From assembly GCA_016868315.1 (NCBI GenBank), contig VGHE01000011.1, positions 31,834 to 95,833 of the forward strand: a DNA stretch of 64,000 nt, in the 5' to 3' direction. The position numbers and the translations under genes were made by a program. Positions 34,309-44,302 of the stretch are shown piece after piece (the stretch's first letter is position 1; every line of letters starts with the position of its first letter). This DNA comes from Betaproteobacteria bacterium (GTDB lineage: Bacteria > Bdellovibrionota_B > Oligoflexia > Silvanigrellales > Silvanigrellaceae). Under the pieces are notes generated by a model. That model saw only the letters and a list, made by a program, of their open reading frames with translations, was not told where the DNA came from and did no database searches.

Positions 34309-36747
34309 CTAGGAATGCATTCCACGTTCACCCGAGAGCACCTGGCGCGGCTTTCCGGCCACGTCACTCGGTCCCACAAGACCATCTTTGACCATTCTGT
34401 CCATCAAACGTGCAGCGCGGTTGTAGCCAATCCTGAAATTACGCTGCAGGCTAGACGTACTGACGGTTCCCGAGCTGACCGCAAAATCGACGGCGCGGTC
34501 GTAGAGATCATTTTCATCCAACTGGTTTCCATCAACACCCAACTCGTCAATTTTATCGCCTTTGGCTCCGTCATTTTTTTGGCTGATTTGCTGTGCGTTT
34601 CTTTGAACCGCAGCCATTGTTTCGTTGTCATAGCGGGTCGGATACAACTGCCGCAGACGCTCACTCAGCTGGTTGATCTCACGGTCACCGATATAGGCAC
34701 CATGCCCACGAACAATTCGATTGGTTCCCGGAGGCAGGAACAGCATGTCGCCCCGTCCGAGCAGTTTCTCAGCCCCCACACTCTCAATGATTGTGCGGCT
34801 GTCATGCTTGGAGGCCACTTGGAATGAAATGCGGCAAGGGAGATTGGCCTTAATGACACCTGTGATGACGTCCACGCTTGGCCGCTGGGTTGCAAGAATT
34901 AAATGGATGCCAGCAGCGCGAGCCTTCTGTGCCAGGCGTTGGATGGAGTCTTCGATGTCTTTAGGTGCAGTCATCATGAGATCACAAAGCTCATCGATCA
35001 CCACCACAATGTAGGGCAACGCTGCTGGAGTTTCGCCTTCGAGTTGCTCAACGGTCAGACGGTTAGCCTGCACCTCAGTATTGAAAGCGGCAATATTGCG
35101 CACGGCAGCCTTGCGCATGAGTTGATAACGACGTTCCATTTCATCAATAGCCCAGCGCAACGCACCTGCAGCTTTGGATGGATCGGTGACCACCGGCATG
35201 AGCAAATGACCGATACCGTCGTAATTGGAGAGTTCAAGCATCTTGGGGTCGACAAGAATAAAACGCACCTGCTCGGGTGTGCGCGCCATCATCAGGCTGA
35301 GGAGAGTCACATTTATCCCCACTGACTTTCCAGAGCCTGTCGCACCAGCAATCAAAAGGTGTGGCATCGTGCTCAAGTCAGCGACCAAAGCGGAGCCATC
35401 GACATTTTTTCCAAGAGCCATCGGCAACGGCGAAGCAAGCTCCCGCAAGGAGCTGTTCTCCATAACATCGCGCAACGCAACCGTCTCACGGATGGGGGCA
35501 GGAACCTCGATACCGATGGTGCTTTTGCCGGGCTGCGGAGCCATAAGCACACTTTGAGCCTTCAGTCCAAGCGCAAGATCATCTTGCAGCGAAAGAACTT
35601 TGGTTACCTTAATTCCCTCTGCCGGCTCAAACTCATGCACATTGACCACTGGACCCGGCTGACTCTTCACAACACGTCCTGTCACACCGAAAGTTCCCAG
35701 CTTGGTGGCGAGCAAATGAGCCTGGCTTTCGAGGCTCTTATGAACTGCCATGGGATCACCCTGTGCCGATTGCCCCGCGGGAAGCATTCCAAGCAGCTCG
35801 GAATATGTTTCTTTTGAGACCGCATCGGGAGCTGCGGCCAGACCCGTTGAACGCTGAGGCATGCGGGATGCTGCAGATGGTTGTGTTGGGGTGGGGGATG
35901 CGTGAGCGGCCTTTTCGCTGACCACTGCATTTTTCAGTGGCTGGCTCTGCACACTGCGCATCGCAATCGGCTCATGCGGTCCGCGCTTATCCTCAATCGG
36001 AGTTTCGCGAGCAAATCCAGGCGCAGTAAGCACAGATGCATCATCGTCATCGGCTGCAACCACAAATCGGTTCGGCTCGGAGCGCGCAGGCTCTTGGGCA
36101 ATTTCTTTCTTGCCTTTTTCTTCAACAGCGGCAGCGATCTCTCGCAGTCTGCTCCAAGGCATACGCCCCACCATCCACACAACAGACGTCACTGGATTCA
36201 CGCCCAAGCAGAGTGGAAGGCTCGCAAACAGACCAAGACCGAGAATAATGCGGACACCCGAGGCTCCAAAGGTCGTGGTCATCATCCCAACTACTGTTTG
36301 TCCGACCCAACCACCCACAGGGAATCCGACCTGCATCAAAGCAAACTCTTCTCGGAATGCGGCCAGAAAACCCAAAAGACACGCAACCAACTGTGGATAT
36401 CCAAGAAGACGCATTTTCCAGCGGGACCGGGGGCGTGGGCGCTGAAAAAGCTGCAATGCATGCACAAGCGCAACCGTGCTGAAAATGTAGGCTCCGACGC
36501 CAAGCAGTTGAATGAGCCACTCAGCGAGATTCGCACCAAATCCGCCCAATAGATTTTTAAACGTTGAGCCGCTGGGCATGAATGACGTCAAAACAAAATG
36601 GAACGACGATGCATCCTGTGGGTTGAAGGAAAACACCGACAGGCAAACAATCAGCGCAACAGAGAGTGCAACGAGAGAAAAATAATCACTCACGTACACC
36701 GAGTTCTTTTTTGAATCAGAATTCCAATCTAAACTGAAACGACCCAT
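34309..36747 (-). CDS. ftsK: DNA translocase FtsK
   Basis: FtsK pumps the chromosome through the closing septum and helps dimer resolution. The 812 residues have four to five membrane helices in the first 190, a variable Pro/Ala/Glu linker (about 200-320), the alpha/beta motor with Walker A GATGSGKSVG, Walker B PYIVVVIDELCDLMM, and ATQRPSVDVITG, and a C-terminal winged helix (gamma domain, DLYDRAVDFAVSSGTVSTSSLQRNFRIGYNRAARLMDRM without the last few residues shown) that reads KOPS sites. AGGGG precedes the ATG. It is divergent from the EI24-like gene with only 33 bases between starts, and is followed by the TPR lipoprotein and rodZ. Confidence 0.96.
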   Translation of the reverse strand: MGRFSLDWNSDSKKNSVYVSDYFSLVALSVALIVCLSVFSFNPQDASSFHFVLTSFMPSGSTFKNLLGGFGANLAEWLIQLLGVGAYIFSTVALVHALQLFQRPRPRSRWKMRLLGYPQLVACLLGFLAAFREEFALMQVGFPVGGWVGQTVVGMMTTTFGASGVRIILGLGLFASLPLCLGVNPVTSVVWMVGRMPWSRLREIAAAVEEKGKKEIAQEPARSEPNRFVVAADDDDASVLTAPGFARETPIEDKRGPHEPIAMRSVQSQPLKNAVVSEKAAHASPTPTQPSAASRMPQRSTGLAAAPDAVSKETYSELLGMLPAGQSAQGDPMAVHKSLESQAHLLATKLGTFGVTGRVVKSQPGPVVNVHEFEPAEGIKVTKVLSLQDDLALGLKAQSVLMAPQPGKSTIGIEVPAPIRETVALRDVMENSSLRELASPLPMALGKNVDGSALVADLSTMPHLLIAGATGSGKSVGINVTLLSLMMARTPEQVRFILVDPKMLELSNYDGIGHLLMPVVTDPSKAAGALRWAIDEMERRYQLMRKAAVRNIAAFNTEVQANRLTVEQLEGETPAALPYIVVVIDELCDLMMTAPKDIEDSIQRLAQKARAAGIHLILATQRPSVDVITGVIKANLPCRISFQVASKHDSRTIIESVGAEKLLGRGDMLFLPPGTNRIVRGHGAYIGDREINQLSERLRQLYPTRYDNETMAAVQRNAQQISQKNDGAKGDKIDELGVDGNQLDENDLYDRAVDFAVSSGTVSTSSLQRNFRIGYNRAARLMDRMVKDGLVGPSDVAGKPRQVLSGERGMHS

Positions 36748-36780
36748 GGAACCCCTTAACCTCCACGCACAGAGGAAAAC

Positions 36781-37503
36781 ATGGACCAGTTAACTCATGG
36801 CCCACAGGCAATCCTCGCCAACGCAATGGTTGGCTTGTTGTCCCCGCTGGATTCTCTCAGATTCATGCGCTCCAAAAAAACACTGTTGGTCATGGGACTG
36901 GCGCCATACCTAGTTGCCATCACCCTGTATGGTGTGCTTGTGGGTCGAGTCGCACTGCCCATGCTGATGGTTTTTCTCACCGAAAAGAACCTGCTCCCCG
37001 AATCATTCGTCTTCGGACAGGTTATCCTCAGCAGCATGATATGGTTGCTCTCTTTGATGATTTTTGCACTCCTTGGGCCAGCCATCATCAACACCCTGGC
37101 GAGCCCTCTGTACGACCACATCGCATCGCACACCTACGAAAGTTTCGGACAATCCAAGATGCCCAGGCAAGGGTTCGAACAACTCTTTCGGAGCTTCGTC
37201 GGTGAATGCTCTAAACTGGCCATTTGGGTCACCTTCACGGTCATTCTCGCAGCCACACCTTTTGCCGCTTTTCTGGGCGGCCCACTGGCGCTCTGGTTTA
37301 TGGGCTGGACCCACATCGACCGCACACTGAATCTCAAGTCCATGCATCTCAAAGAGCGTCTCGTCTTCGGTCTGCACAATGCGCCAGCGTGCATTGCTCT
37401 CGGGTTATGGGCGCTCATCCCCGGGCTGAACGCTATTTTTATCTTTCTGATGGCTTCAGCGGGAGCCGTTGTTGTTGCAAAAGCCGAACAACGCGCTAAT
37501 TAA
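36781..37503 (+). CDS. EI24/CysZ-like multi-pass membrane protein
   Basis: A 240-residue inner-membrane protein with about four to six hydrophobic segments; the centre LASPLYDHIASHTYE and FLGGPLALWFMGWTHIDRTLN match the EI24/CysZ family, whose best-known member takes up sulfate in E. coli. The start has GAGGAAAAC just upstream. No sulfur-assimilation gene is nearby, so the substrate is not clear. The UbiA-type gene follows closely on the same strand. Confidence 0.78.
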   Translation: MDQLTHGPQAILANAMVGLLSPLDSLRFMRSKKTLLVMGLAPYLVAITLYGVLVGRVALPMLMVFLTEKNLLPESFVFGQVILSSMIWLLSLMIFALLGPAIINTLASPLYDHIASHTYESFGQSKMPRQGFEQLFRSFVGECSKLAIWVTFTVILAATPFAAFLGGPLALWFMGWTHIDRTLNLKSMHLKERLVFGLHNAPACIALGLWALIPGLNAIFIFLMASAGAVVVAKAEQRAN

Positions 37504-37559
37504 AAGTGCAAACCATAGGCGGCTGTCTTCCTGTTAAAGCAGCCGAAAGGACAAAAGAC

Positions 37560-38423
37560 TTGCCCAATCTCCAGAGATTTTTCGAGGCTATAAAATTCAG
37601 TCACACCGTTTTTGCTATGCCATTTGCGCTTTTGGCTGCGGTCTTAGCGTTCCGCGGTGCAACCTTCAATGGCACACAACTCGTCTGGATCGTCCTCGCC
37701 ATGGTCGGAGCGCGGACTTGGGCTATGGCTATCAACCGCGTCGTCGATGCTCACTTTGATGCACTTAATCCGCGCACTTCTGCGCGTGCCGTCGCCGATG
37801 GTTCAATCTCGAAAGCCAAAATGATGAGCTTTGGAGCGCTCGGAGCAGCCCTTTTCGTGGTGTCGGCGTTCGCACTCTCAAAGGTAGCCTTCCTCTGCTC
37901 GTTTCCTGTTCTACTCATCCTCGCAAGCTACAGCTACACCAAGCGCTTCACATACCTCTGCCACTTCTGGCTCGGGCTGTGTCTCAGCCTCGCTCCGTTG
38001 GGCGCCTGGGTTGCTCTCAGAGGCTCCTTTCCTTGGGAAATGCTCTTCCTCATGGGCGGGATTACGACCTGGGTGGGTGGATTCGATATCATTTACGCTA
38101 TGCAAGATGCCTCTTTTGATGCTCAACAGGGTCTGCACAGCATCCCGAGCCGGTTCGGAATTGCACGGGCGCTCTGGGTTGCGCGCGCCAGCCATATTTT
38201 GGCTGCTTTGTTTTTTGCGGCCTTCGGAGTGTTGTATGTTCTCGGGGCCATCTACTTTGCCGGTCTGACTGCCGCTGCGCTTCTTATGGTTCAACAGCAT
38301 CTGGTCGTCCGACAGGGCAAATTAGACAACATCAATTTTGCTTTTTTCAACCTGAATGGATGGATTGCGGTTCTACTCTTTTTGGCAGCCACGCTGTCCG
38401 TTTGGCTCGAACCGGTCACCTGA
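37560..38423 (+). CDS. UbiA-family prenyltransferase (UbiA/MqnP type)
   Basis: The protein is a UbiA-type membrane prenyltransferase that attaches a polyprenyl tail to an aromatic quinone precursor. About eight membrane segments surround two Asp-rich, Mg-diphosphate motifs, NRVVDAHFDALNPRT and YAMQDASFDAQQG. The N-terminus RFFEAIKFSHTVFAMPFAL is typical of the delta-proteobacterial group that includes MqnP of the futalosine menaquinone pathway; UbiA of ubiquinone synthesis cannot be ruled out. The TTG at 37560 lies nine bases after GAAAGG and gives 287 residues; a GTG at 37506 would add 18 residues but has no ribosome site. No other quinone gene is in the window. Confidence 0.85.
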   Translation: MPNLQRFFEAIKFSHTVFAMPFALLAAVLAFRGATFNGTQLVWIVLAMVGARTWAMAINRVVDAHFDALNPRTSARAVADGSISKAKMMSFGALGAALFVVSAFALSKVAFLCSFPVLLILASYSYTKRFTYLCHFWLGLCLSLAPLGAWVALRGSFPWEMLFLMGGITTWVGGFDIIYAMQDASFDAQQGLHSIPSRFGIARALWVARASHILAALFFAAFGVLYVLGAIYFAGLTAAALLMVQQHLVVRQGKLDNINFAFFNLNGWIAVLLFLAATLSVWLEPVT

Positions 38424-38461
38424 GAAATGCATTACAACTCTGAACGAGGAGCCTGCTTGTC

Positions 38462-40903
38462 ATGACCTACCAACACAACAACATCGAACCCAAGTGGCAA
38501 AAATGCTGGGCTCAACACTCCCTGTTCAAGACCACAGAGACTCAGGGAAAACCAAAGTACTACGTGCTCGACATGTTCCCTTATCCCAGTGCTGCTGGTC
38601 TACACGTCGGACATGTGCTCGGATACACGGCCACCGATATCGTTGCGCGATACTACCGTATGAAGGGCTACAATGTGTTGCACCCCATGGGCTGGGATGC
38701 GTTCGGATTGCCTGCCGAGCAACATGCAATCGATACGGGTGAACATCCTGCAAAACTCACCTACCGCAACATCGATAACTTCCGTCGTCAGCTCTCTGCG
38801 CTGGGTTTTTCGTACGACTGGAAAAGAGAGATCGCCACCTGCGACCCGTCCTATTACCATTGGACACAAAAGATATTCCAAGTTCTTTTTGAGAAGGGGC
38901 TTGCATACCAGGCAGAAATGCTTGTGAACTGGTGCCCTGCTTTAAAGACAGTCCTTGCCAATGAAGAAGTCATCGATGGCAAAAGCGAACGCGGCGGACA
39001 TCCGGTCATGCGCATGCCGATGCGTCAATGGATGCTCAAAATTACTGCCTATGCTGAACGTCTTTTGGCCGACCTCGACACACTCGATTGGCCCGAGAAT
39101 GTCAAAGACATTCAGCGCAATTGGATTGGAAAATCCGTAGGTGCAAAAGTTCGCTTCAGCCTCGTCGAACAAGCACAAGAAAAAATTGAAGTGTTTACGA
39201 CACGCCCGGACACACTCTTCGGTGCTACCTATCTTGTTCTGGCGCCTGAGCATCCACTTGTGACTAAAATCACAACTGAAGCACAAAAGAATGAAGTCAA
39301 AACTTATCAGCACACAGCATCGCTGAAATCTGACCTTGACCGCACCGAGCTGAACAAAGAAAAGACCGGTGCATTCACGGGTGCTTTTGCACTGCATCCG
39401 GTCACAGGAAAAAAGATTCCCGTTTGGATCAGCGATTACGTGATGATGACCTATGGCACAGGCGCAATCATGGCTGTTCCTGGCCACGATGAACGTGACC
39501 ACGAATTTGCACGAGCCTTCAAATTGCCTATCGTGCAGGTGGTTGCACCCGGCGAAGGTTCACATGACATTCAAGCGCAGGCATACACAGGCGCGGGAAC
39601 TCTTGTGAACTCTGAATTCCTTAATGGCATGAGCGTTGGTGATGCCAAAAACGCCATGATCGAATTCCTCAGCAAGAAGGAGCTCGGCGAGGCAAGCACG
39701 ACCTACAAGTTCCGCGACTGGTTGTTTTCACGCCAGCGCTATTGGGGCGAGCCCATCCCGGTTCTGAAAGATGCGCAGGGCAATGTGTTGCGCGCCATGA
39801 AAGACGACGAGCTTCCGCTCACTCTTCCTGAAGTCACAAGCTATGAACCCACAGGCGACGGCAAATCTCCACTCGCCAACATCGCATCCTGGGTTCAGCG
39901 CGGAAATCACTTTGTTGAGACCGACACAATGCCTGGAAGTGCTGGCTCAAGCTGGTATTTCCTGCGCTTCTGCGACCCTCTCAATACCAATGCTCCTTTC
40001 GCATTCGATAAGGCCAAATTCTGGATGCCCGTTGACCTCTATGTCGGCGGACAGGAACATGCTGTTGGACACCTCCTGTATTCTCGTTTTTGGACGAAGG
40101 TTCTTTTCGATGCAGGTATTTGCCCAGTCAACGAACCTTTCAAGAAACTCGTGAACCAGGGAATGATTTGTCGCAACGGCGCCAAAATGTCTAAGTCCAA
40201 GGGAAATGGTGTCAATCCCGACGAAGTGCTTGAGAAGTACGGCGCCGATGCACTGCGCGTTTATGAAATGTTTATGGGACCACTGACGCAAACAAAAGAA
40301 TGGGAAGACTCAAACCTTGCAGGCATCTATCGGTTCCTCGCACGGATCGAAAGACAGATTGTCGACGAAAACGGAACCAGCCTTCTGAATGACACTGCAC
40401 CCACGCGCGATGATCTGCGACTGTTGCACAAGACCATCAAAAAAATCAGCTCAGACATTGAGACCTTGTCATTCAACACTTCGATTTCGCAGATGATGAT
40501 CTTCCTCAATGGGATGGCGGAAAGCAGTTGCCGTTCGAGGGAAGTTTGGAGCAAGTTCATCCCTCTGCTAGCACCCTTTGCGCCACACCTTGCAGAGGAG
40601 CTTTGGCAGGTCTGCTTCCACGTTAAAGAATCGCCCGAACATGACGGATATCCGTTCGTCAGCATGTGTGCCTGGCCAATGTTCGATGAATCCCTAGCAC
40701 GCGATGATGAAGTCAAGATTGGAGTGCAGATCAACGGCAAATCCAGAGCTGAAGTCACACTGCCACTCGACTGCGATCAGGACACTGCTGTGCGGATTGC
40801 GCATGAGGAGAAATCCCTTGCCGCAGCACTTGCAACACTCGAAATCAAGAAAGTGGTGTTCGTGAAGAACCGTATTCTGAATTTTGTAGGTGCGCCGAAG
40901 TAA
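38462..40903 (+). CDS. leuS: Leucyl-tRNA synthetase
   Basis: Class I synthetase that charges tRNA-Leu. The 813 residues have the HIGH signature as HVGH (PYPSAAGLHVGHVLGY), the CP1 editing domain (TRPDTLFGATYLV and GTGAIMAVPGHDERDHEFA, with the conserved editing Thr/Asp region), SSWYFLRFCDP, and the KMSKS loop GAKMSKSKGNGVNPDE, then an anticodon-binding helical domain ending ILNFVGAPK. The length is normal. GAGGAG lies ten bases before the ATG. It ends at a bidirectional terminator shared with maeB. Confidence 0.98.
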   Translation: MTYQHNNIEPKWQKCWAQHSLFKTTETQGKPKYYVLDMFPYPSAAGLHVGHVLGYTATDIVARYYRMKGYNVLHPMGWDAFGLPAEQHAIDTGEHPAKLTYRNIDNFRRQLSALGFSYDWKREIATCDPSYYHWTQKIFQVLFEKGLAYQAEMLVNWCPALKTVLANEEVIDGKSERGGHPVMRMPMRQWMLKITAYAERLLADLDTLDWPENVKDIQRNWIGKSVGAKVRFSLVEQAQEKIEVFTTRPDTLFGATYLVLAPEHPLVTKITTEAQKNEVKTYQHTASLKSDLDRTELNKEKTGAFTGAFALHPVTGKKIPVWISDYVMMTYGTGAIMAVPGHDERDHEFARAFKLPIVQVVAPGEGSHDIQAQAYTGAGTLVNSEFLNGMSVGDAKNAMIEFLSKKELGEASTTYKFRDWLFSRQRYWGEPIPVLKDAQGNVLRAMKDDELPLTLPEVTSYEPTGDGKSPLANIASWVQRGNHFVETDTMPGSAGSSWYFLRFCDPLNTNAPFAFDKAKFWMPVDLYVGGQEHAVGHLLYSRFWTKVLFDAGICPVNEPFKKLVNQGMICRNGAKMSKSKGNGVNPDEVLEKYGADALRVYEMFMGPLTQTKEWEDSNLAGIYRFLARIERQIVDENGTSLLNDTAPTRDDLRLLHKTIKKISSDIETLSFNTSISQMMIFLNGMAESSCRSREVWSKFIPLLAPFAPHLAEELWQVCFHVKESPEHDGYPFVSMCAWPMFDESLARDDEVKIGVQINGKSRAEVTLPLDCDQDTAVRIAHEEKSLAAALATLEIKKVVFVKNRILNFVGAPK

Positions 40904-40935
40904 GGTGTGTGCTGCAGATCGATAGACGAAAAAAA

Positions 40936-40962
40936 GGGTCAGCGGCTGCGCTGACCCTTTTT
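40936..40962. terminator. Bidirectional terminator between leuS and maeB
   Basis: GGGTCAGCG-GCTG-CGCTGACCC gives a 9-bp perfect stem with a tetraloop, followed by TTTTT on the plus side and preceded by a run of As that serves the minus side. Confidence 0.92.
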
Positions 40963-40965
40963 CCT

Positions 40966-43236
40966 TTAGAGGCCGTTCTGAGAACGGTGAACTGTGAACG
41001 CTACTAGGTTAACAATTTCTTCCACATCGCTGTTGCGCTGCAGAACGTTCACGGGCTTACGCATACCAATGAGCAGCGGGCCAATAAGCGTTGCACCACC
41101 CAACTTATTGAGAAGCTTGTATGCAATATTTCCGGAGGTGAGGTCTGGAAAGACCAACACATTCGCTGGTTCCTTGAGCGTCGAAAAATTGAAGCTGCGT
41201 GAGAGAATATCTGCACTCACAGCTGCATCTGCCTGAAGCTCACCATCAACCTCAATGTCCGGGCGCATCTTCTTCACGAGCTGTGTGGCATTGATCACTT
41301 TTTCGACCAGCGGATGTTTATTGCTCCCGAAGTTACTGAAGCTCAGCATGGCGACACGTGGCATCTCGTTAAGATAAAGCTTCGCTGTGTCATGGGCCTG
41401 AATCGCAATTTGTGCCAGCTGAGCCTCATCGGGCTCGATGTTCACAGTTGCGTCAGAAATGAAGATGCTCTTGTCGCGCCAGACCAACATATACACACCC
41501 GCAAGCACTTTGTCGGGTTGTGTGCCGATGACCTGCAGTGCCGGACGGATGGCATCAGGATAGTTGTGGTGAACTCCAGAAAGATAGGTCTCAGCATCCC
41601 CGCGTTCGACCATCATCGCAGCATAATACTGATTTTCTTGCATCAGTTCTTGTGCTGACATGCGGGTCACACCTTTACGCGAGCGCTTCTCAAGGAGAAC
41701 CTGCGCATACTCGCCCGTTTTAGGCGAGGTCGTGGGGTCGATGATGGCAACCTCATAGAGGCCGTCGAGTTTCTGCTCGCGGATAAGGGCGCGAATGCGC
41801 TCTGCGTTGCCCAACAAAATAGGATCGCAGATTCCTTCCTCAATCAACTGCTCGGCAGCACGAAGCACGGGCAAACTTGCTCCCTCGGGAAACACAACGC
41901 GTGTGCGCACGCCGCGCGAGCGATTGGTTTCAACCACCATGCGCTTAAGCTTTCGGGTGACAAGTGCGGCAACACCCAAACGACCTTCGAGATGGTCTTT
42001 GTAGTACTCCAAATCTAAAGTCTTGCGGGCAACACCACCCTCAATCGCCGCTTTGGCCACTGCCGGAGCAACCCACGTGAGAAGGCGTGGGTCAAAGGGT
42101 TTCGGAATCAAATAATCGCGACCGAAAGTGTAGTCGTGTCTCGCATACGAACGGCTCACACTTTCTGGAACATCTTCCTTGGCCAGCTTTGCAAGAGCAT
42201 AAACAGCTGCCATTTTCATGTCTTCGGTGATTTGCTTCGCCTGCACGTCGAGCGCACCACGGAAGATGTACGGATATCCGAGAACGTTGTTGACCTGGTT
42301 GGGATAATCCGAGCGTCCCGTTGCAATGATCGCATCGGTGCGCACTGCAAGAATCTCCTCTGGACGAACTTCAGGATCGGGGTTAGCCATGGCGAAGATG
42401 ATCGGATCGGCGGCCATCGACTTGACCATGTCCTGATTCACCGCACCAGCAACGGAACAACCACAAAAAACATCGGCTCCATCGAGACAATCAGCCAAGG
42501 TGCGCTTGCTTGTGTCGTTGGCAAAGCGCTCTTTGTATTTGTTCATACCCTCGGTTCGACCGCGATAAACGACACCTTTACTGTCGCACATGAACAAATT
42601 TTCGCGCCGCACGCCCAGGTTCAGATACATCTGCGCACAAGCGATTGCAGCTGCACCAGCGCCATTAACGACGACTTTAATTTCCTGAATTTTCTTGCCG
42701 ATTATCTCGAGTGCATTGAGAAGAGCTGCGCCGCTGACAATCGCGGTGCCATGCTGGTCATCGTGAAAAACTGGAATGTTGAGAATTTCCCGGAGACGCT
42801 CCTCGATTTCGAAACACTCGGGCGCCTTGATGTCTTCCAGGTTGATGCCGCCAAATGTGGGCTCCAGCATTTTGCACGCCGAAATCACGTCCTCAACTGC
42901 AGGTGCATTGAGCTCAATGTCAAAACAGTCGATGTCCGCAAAGCGTTTGAAAAGAACTGCTTTACCTTCCATGACCGGCTTAGCCGCCAGAGGGCCGATG
43001 CTGCCCAGACCGAGAACAGCCGTTCCATTCGACACTACGGCAACCAAGTTGCCGCGTGCTGTGTATTCAAAAACGCTGTCTGGGTTTTTTGCAATCTCTT
43101 TACACGGCTCAGCAACGCCCGGCGAGTATGCAAGGGTGATATCCTGCTGGGTTTTGCACTCTTTGGTAACTGCAATTTCAATCTTACCTTTTCGCCCTTT
43201 TCGATGATATTCCAGAGCGTCTTCACGAATCCCCAT
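40966..43236 (-). CDS. maeB: NADP-dependent malic enzyme with phosphotransacetylase-like domain
   Basis: MaeB decarboxylates malate to pyruvate with NADP reduction. The 756 residues have the malic enzyme half (about 1-425) with [27 protein letters not shown], the Lys region [28 protein letters not shown] and the dinucleotide fold [11 protein letters not shown], then a phosphotransacetylase-type half (about 430-756) with [13 protein letters not shown] and [17 protein letters not shown], which is non-catalytic and regulatory in E. coli MaeB. AGGGAGACACC precedes the ATG. The gene is divergent from the HTH gene with about 190 bases between. Confidence 0.97.
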   Translation of the reverse strand: MGIREDALEYHRKGRKGKIEIAVTKECKTQQDITLAYSPGVAEPCKEIAKNPDSVFEYTARGNLVAVVSNGTAVLGLGSIGPLAAKPVMEGKAVLFKRFADIDCFDIELNAPAVEDVISACKMLEPTFGGINLEDIKAPECFEIEERLREILNIPVFHDDQHGTAIVSGAALLNALEIIGKKIQEIKVVVNGAGAAAIACAQMYLNLGVRRENLFMCDSKGVVYRGRTEGMNKYKERFANDTSKRTLADCLDGADVFCGCSVAGAVNQDMVKSMAADPIIFAMANPDPEVRPEEILAVRTDAIIATGRSDYPNQVNNVLGYPYIFRGALDVQAKQITEDMKMAAVYALAKLAKEDVPESVSRSYARHDYTFGRDYLIPKPFDPRLLTWVAPAVAKAAIEGGVARKTLDLEYYKDHLEGRLGVAALVTRKLKRMVVETNRSRGVRTRVVFPEGASLPVLRAAEQLIEEGICDPILLGNAERIRALIREQKLDGLYEVAIIDPTTSPKTGEYAQVLLEKRSRKGVTRMSAQELMQENQYYAAMMVERGDAETYLSGVHHNYPDAIRPALQVIGTQPDKVLAGVYMLVWRDKSIFISDATVNIEPDEAQLAQIAIQAHDTAKLYLNEMPRVAMLSFSNFGSNKHPLVEKVINATQLVKKMRPDIEVDGELQADAAVSADILSRSFNFSTLKEPANVLVFPDLTSGNIAYKLLNKLGGATLIGPLLIGMRKPVNVLQRNSDVEEIVNLVAFTVHRSQNGL

Positions 43237-43428
43237 GGTGTCTCCCTGTCTTTAATTAAGAAAACAGGCGTGAATCTAGCTTTCTCTCCTGCAGATGACA
43301 ACGTTCGCCACTGACTCTGGCACAAGGATAGGCAAGACGCAGGTCAAAGTTTTGTCCTCGAAAGACCTTGCCTACCGGCCTCCAGCAATCCCCACTAGGC
43401 TGAAAATACTGCCTAAGGAGTGGTTGCC

Positions 43429-43842
43429 ATGGATAATGCTCAGACCAAGGGACGCTGGTGCAAGCTAACCGATGCCGCCCAACTTTTGGGGGTTTCGGAA
43501 ATCACCGTCCGGCGCAAGGCCAAGTCCGGTCAGCTCAAAACAATCCTGCGCAACGGAAAGTATATGGTGTTTCTGGAAGAGAACACCGAACTTGGGCTCT
43601 TTATGGGCTCCAGCGACCAGCCGGTTTCACCCACACTCTCCATGAGCAGCGAACGACGTGCACAGTTCTCGAGTCTGAACCGTGCCACAGAGCTGAAGCC
43701 GCAGATACAAAAACCGAACGAAGAAGTGATTCAATCGCTCAAACGGACGATTGAGGATCAGCAGACTTTGATTGCATCGCTTGAGGATTCAATTGCAAGG
43801 ATGCGTGCGAAGCTCTTGGGCGAAAAAAATTCCAGTAGATGA
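43429..43842 (+). CDS. Helix-turn-helix protein with C-terminal coiled coil
   Basis: The ATG at 43429 lies eight bases after AAGGAG; a GTG at 43420 overlaps that site. The 137 residues start with a MerR/excisionase-type winged helix (LTDAAQLLGVSEITVRRKAK, GQLKTILRNGKYMVFLEE), then a Ser-rich hinge, and a helical heptad segment (VIQSLKRTIEDQQTLIASL) that should dimerise. A small DNA-binding protein of unknown target. Its last 104 bases overlap the 3' end of the convergent membrane-protein gene, and it is divergent from maeB. Confidence 0.75.
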   Translation: MDNAQTKGRWCKLTDAAQLLGVSEITVRRKAKSGQLKTILRNGKYMVFLEENTELGLFMGSSDQPVSPTLSMSSERRAQFSSLNRATELKPQIQKPNEEVIQSLKRTIEDQQTLIASLEDSIARMRAKLLGEKNSSR

Positions 43843-44299
43843 CCTGGTAGAGCAAGAAGGCAAACAGCACTACCACCTGCCCGCCCAAAACCATTGCAGC
43901 TACAGAGCCCTCTTGTAGCCCAAACCCGAAAAGCGCTGGGCTATCCCGAACGACCCAAAAGAAGCCGGTTGAAACAAATGTCAACGGATGACAGATGAAC
44001 AGAAGTGCATGCAACCATTGTTCAAAGGCATCACACTCGCGTGCATGAATCCACTCATCCTTCGTCACGAAAAGGCACGACAGCAAAGCAAGCAGGACGT
44101 AAACCCCAAGGTGCGTGACCGAAAAAACGGAAAAAAATGCGACTGCATTGACCACCAGAACAGAAAGTGTGTCTAGCGGATGTCCCAAGCGCTCCCAACG
44201 CGGCAGACCGCGGCGCATATGGCAGAAAAATTCATCCACGGCCAAGGCAAGCGCCTGAACCATGTACGGGATCAGCGCAAGGAACATCCAAGAGAACAT
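43739..44299 (-). CDS. Small multi-pass membrane protein downstream of the type III PKS
   Basis: The 186 residues have about four hydrophobic segments and charged, conserved-looking loops: AVDEFFCHMRRGLPRWERLGHP (shown in part), KDEWIHARECDAFEQWLHALLF and HPLTF. His, Glu and Asp between helices could form a membrane active site, but no named family is recognised. It is not an isoprenylcysteine methyltransferase, the usual partner of bacterial type III PKS genes. It begins four bases after the PKS stop and is surely in the same transcript. Its last 34 codons overlap the convergent HTH gene. Confidence 0.7.
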   Translation of the reverse strand: MFSWMFLALIPYMVQALALAVDEFFCHMRRGLPRWERLGHPLDTLSVLVVNAVAFFSVFSVTHLGVYVLLALLSCLFVTKDEWIHARECDAFEQWLHALLFICHPLTFVSTGFFWVVRDSPALFGFGLQEGSVAAMVLGGQVVVLFAFLLYQVIYWNFFRPRASHASLQLNPQAMQSKSADPQSSV

Positions 44300-44302
44300 G
44301 GA

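Noticed and set aside
38942-39502. A 186-codon minus-strand frame inside leuS
   Set aside because: Antisense to the leuS editing domain; Cys/Phe/His-rich with no family character.
42136-43314. A 392-codon open frame on the plus strand opposite maeB
   Set aside because: It lies wholly antisense to a clear malic enzyme with full motifs, has no ribosome site, and its translation is rich in Cys/His/Asn in a random pattern. It is a shadow of maeB codon use.
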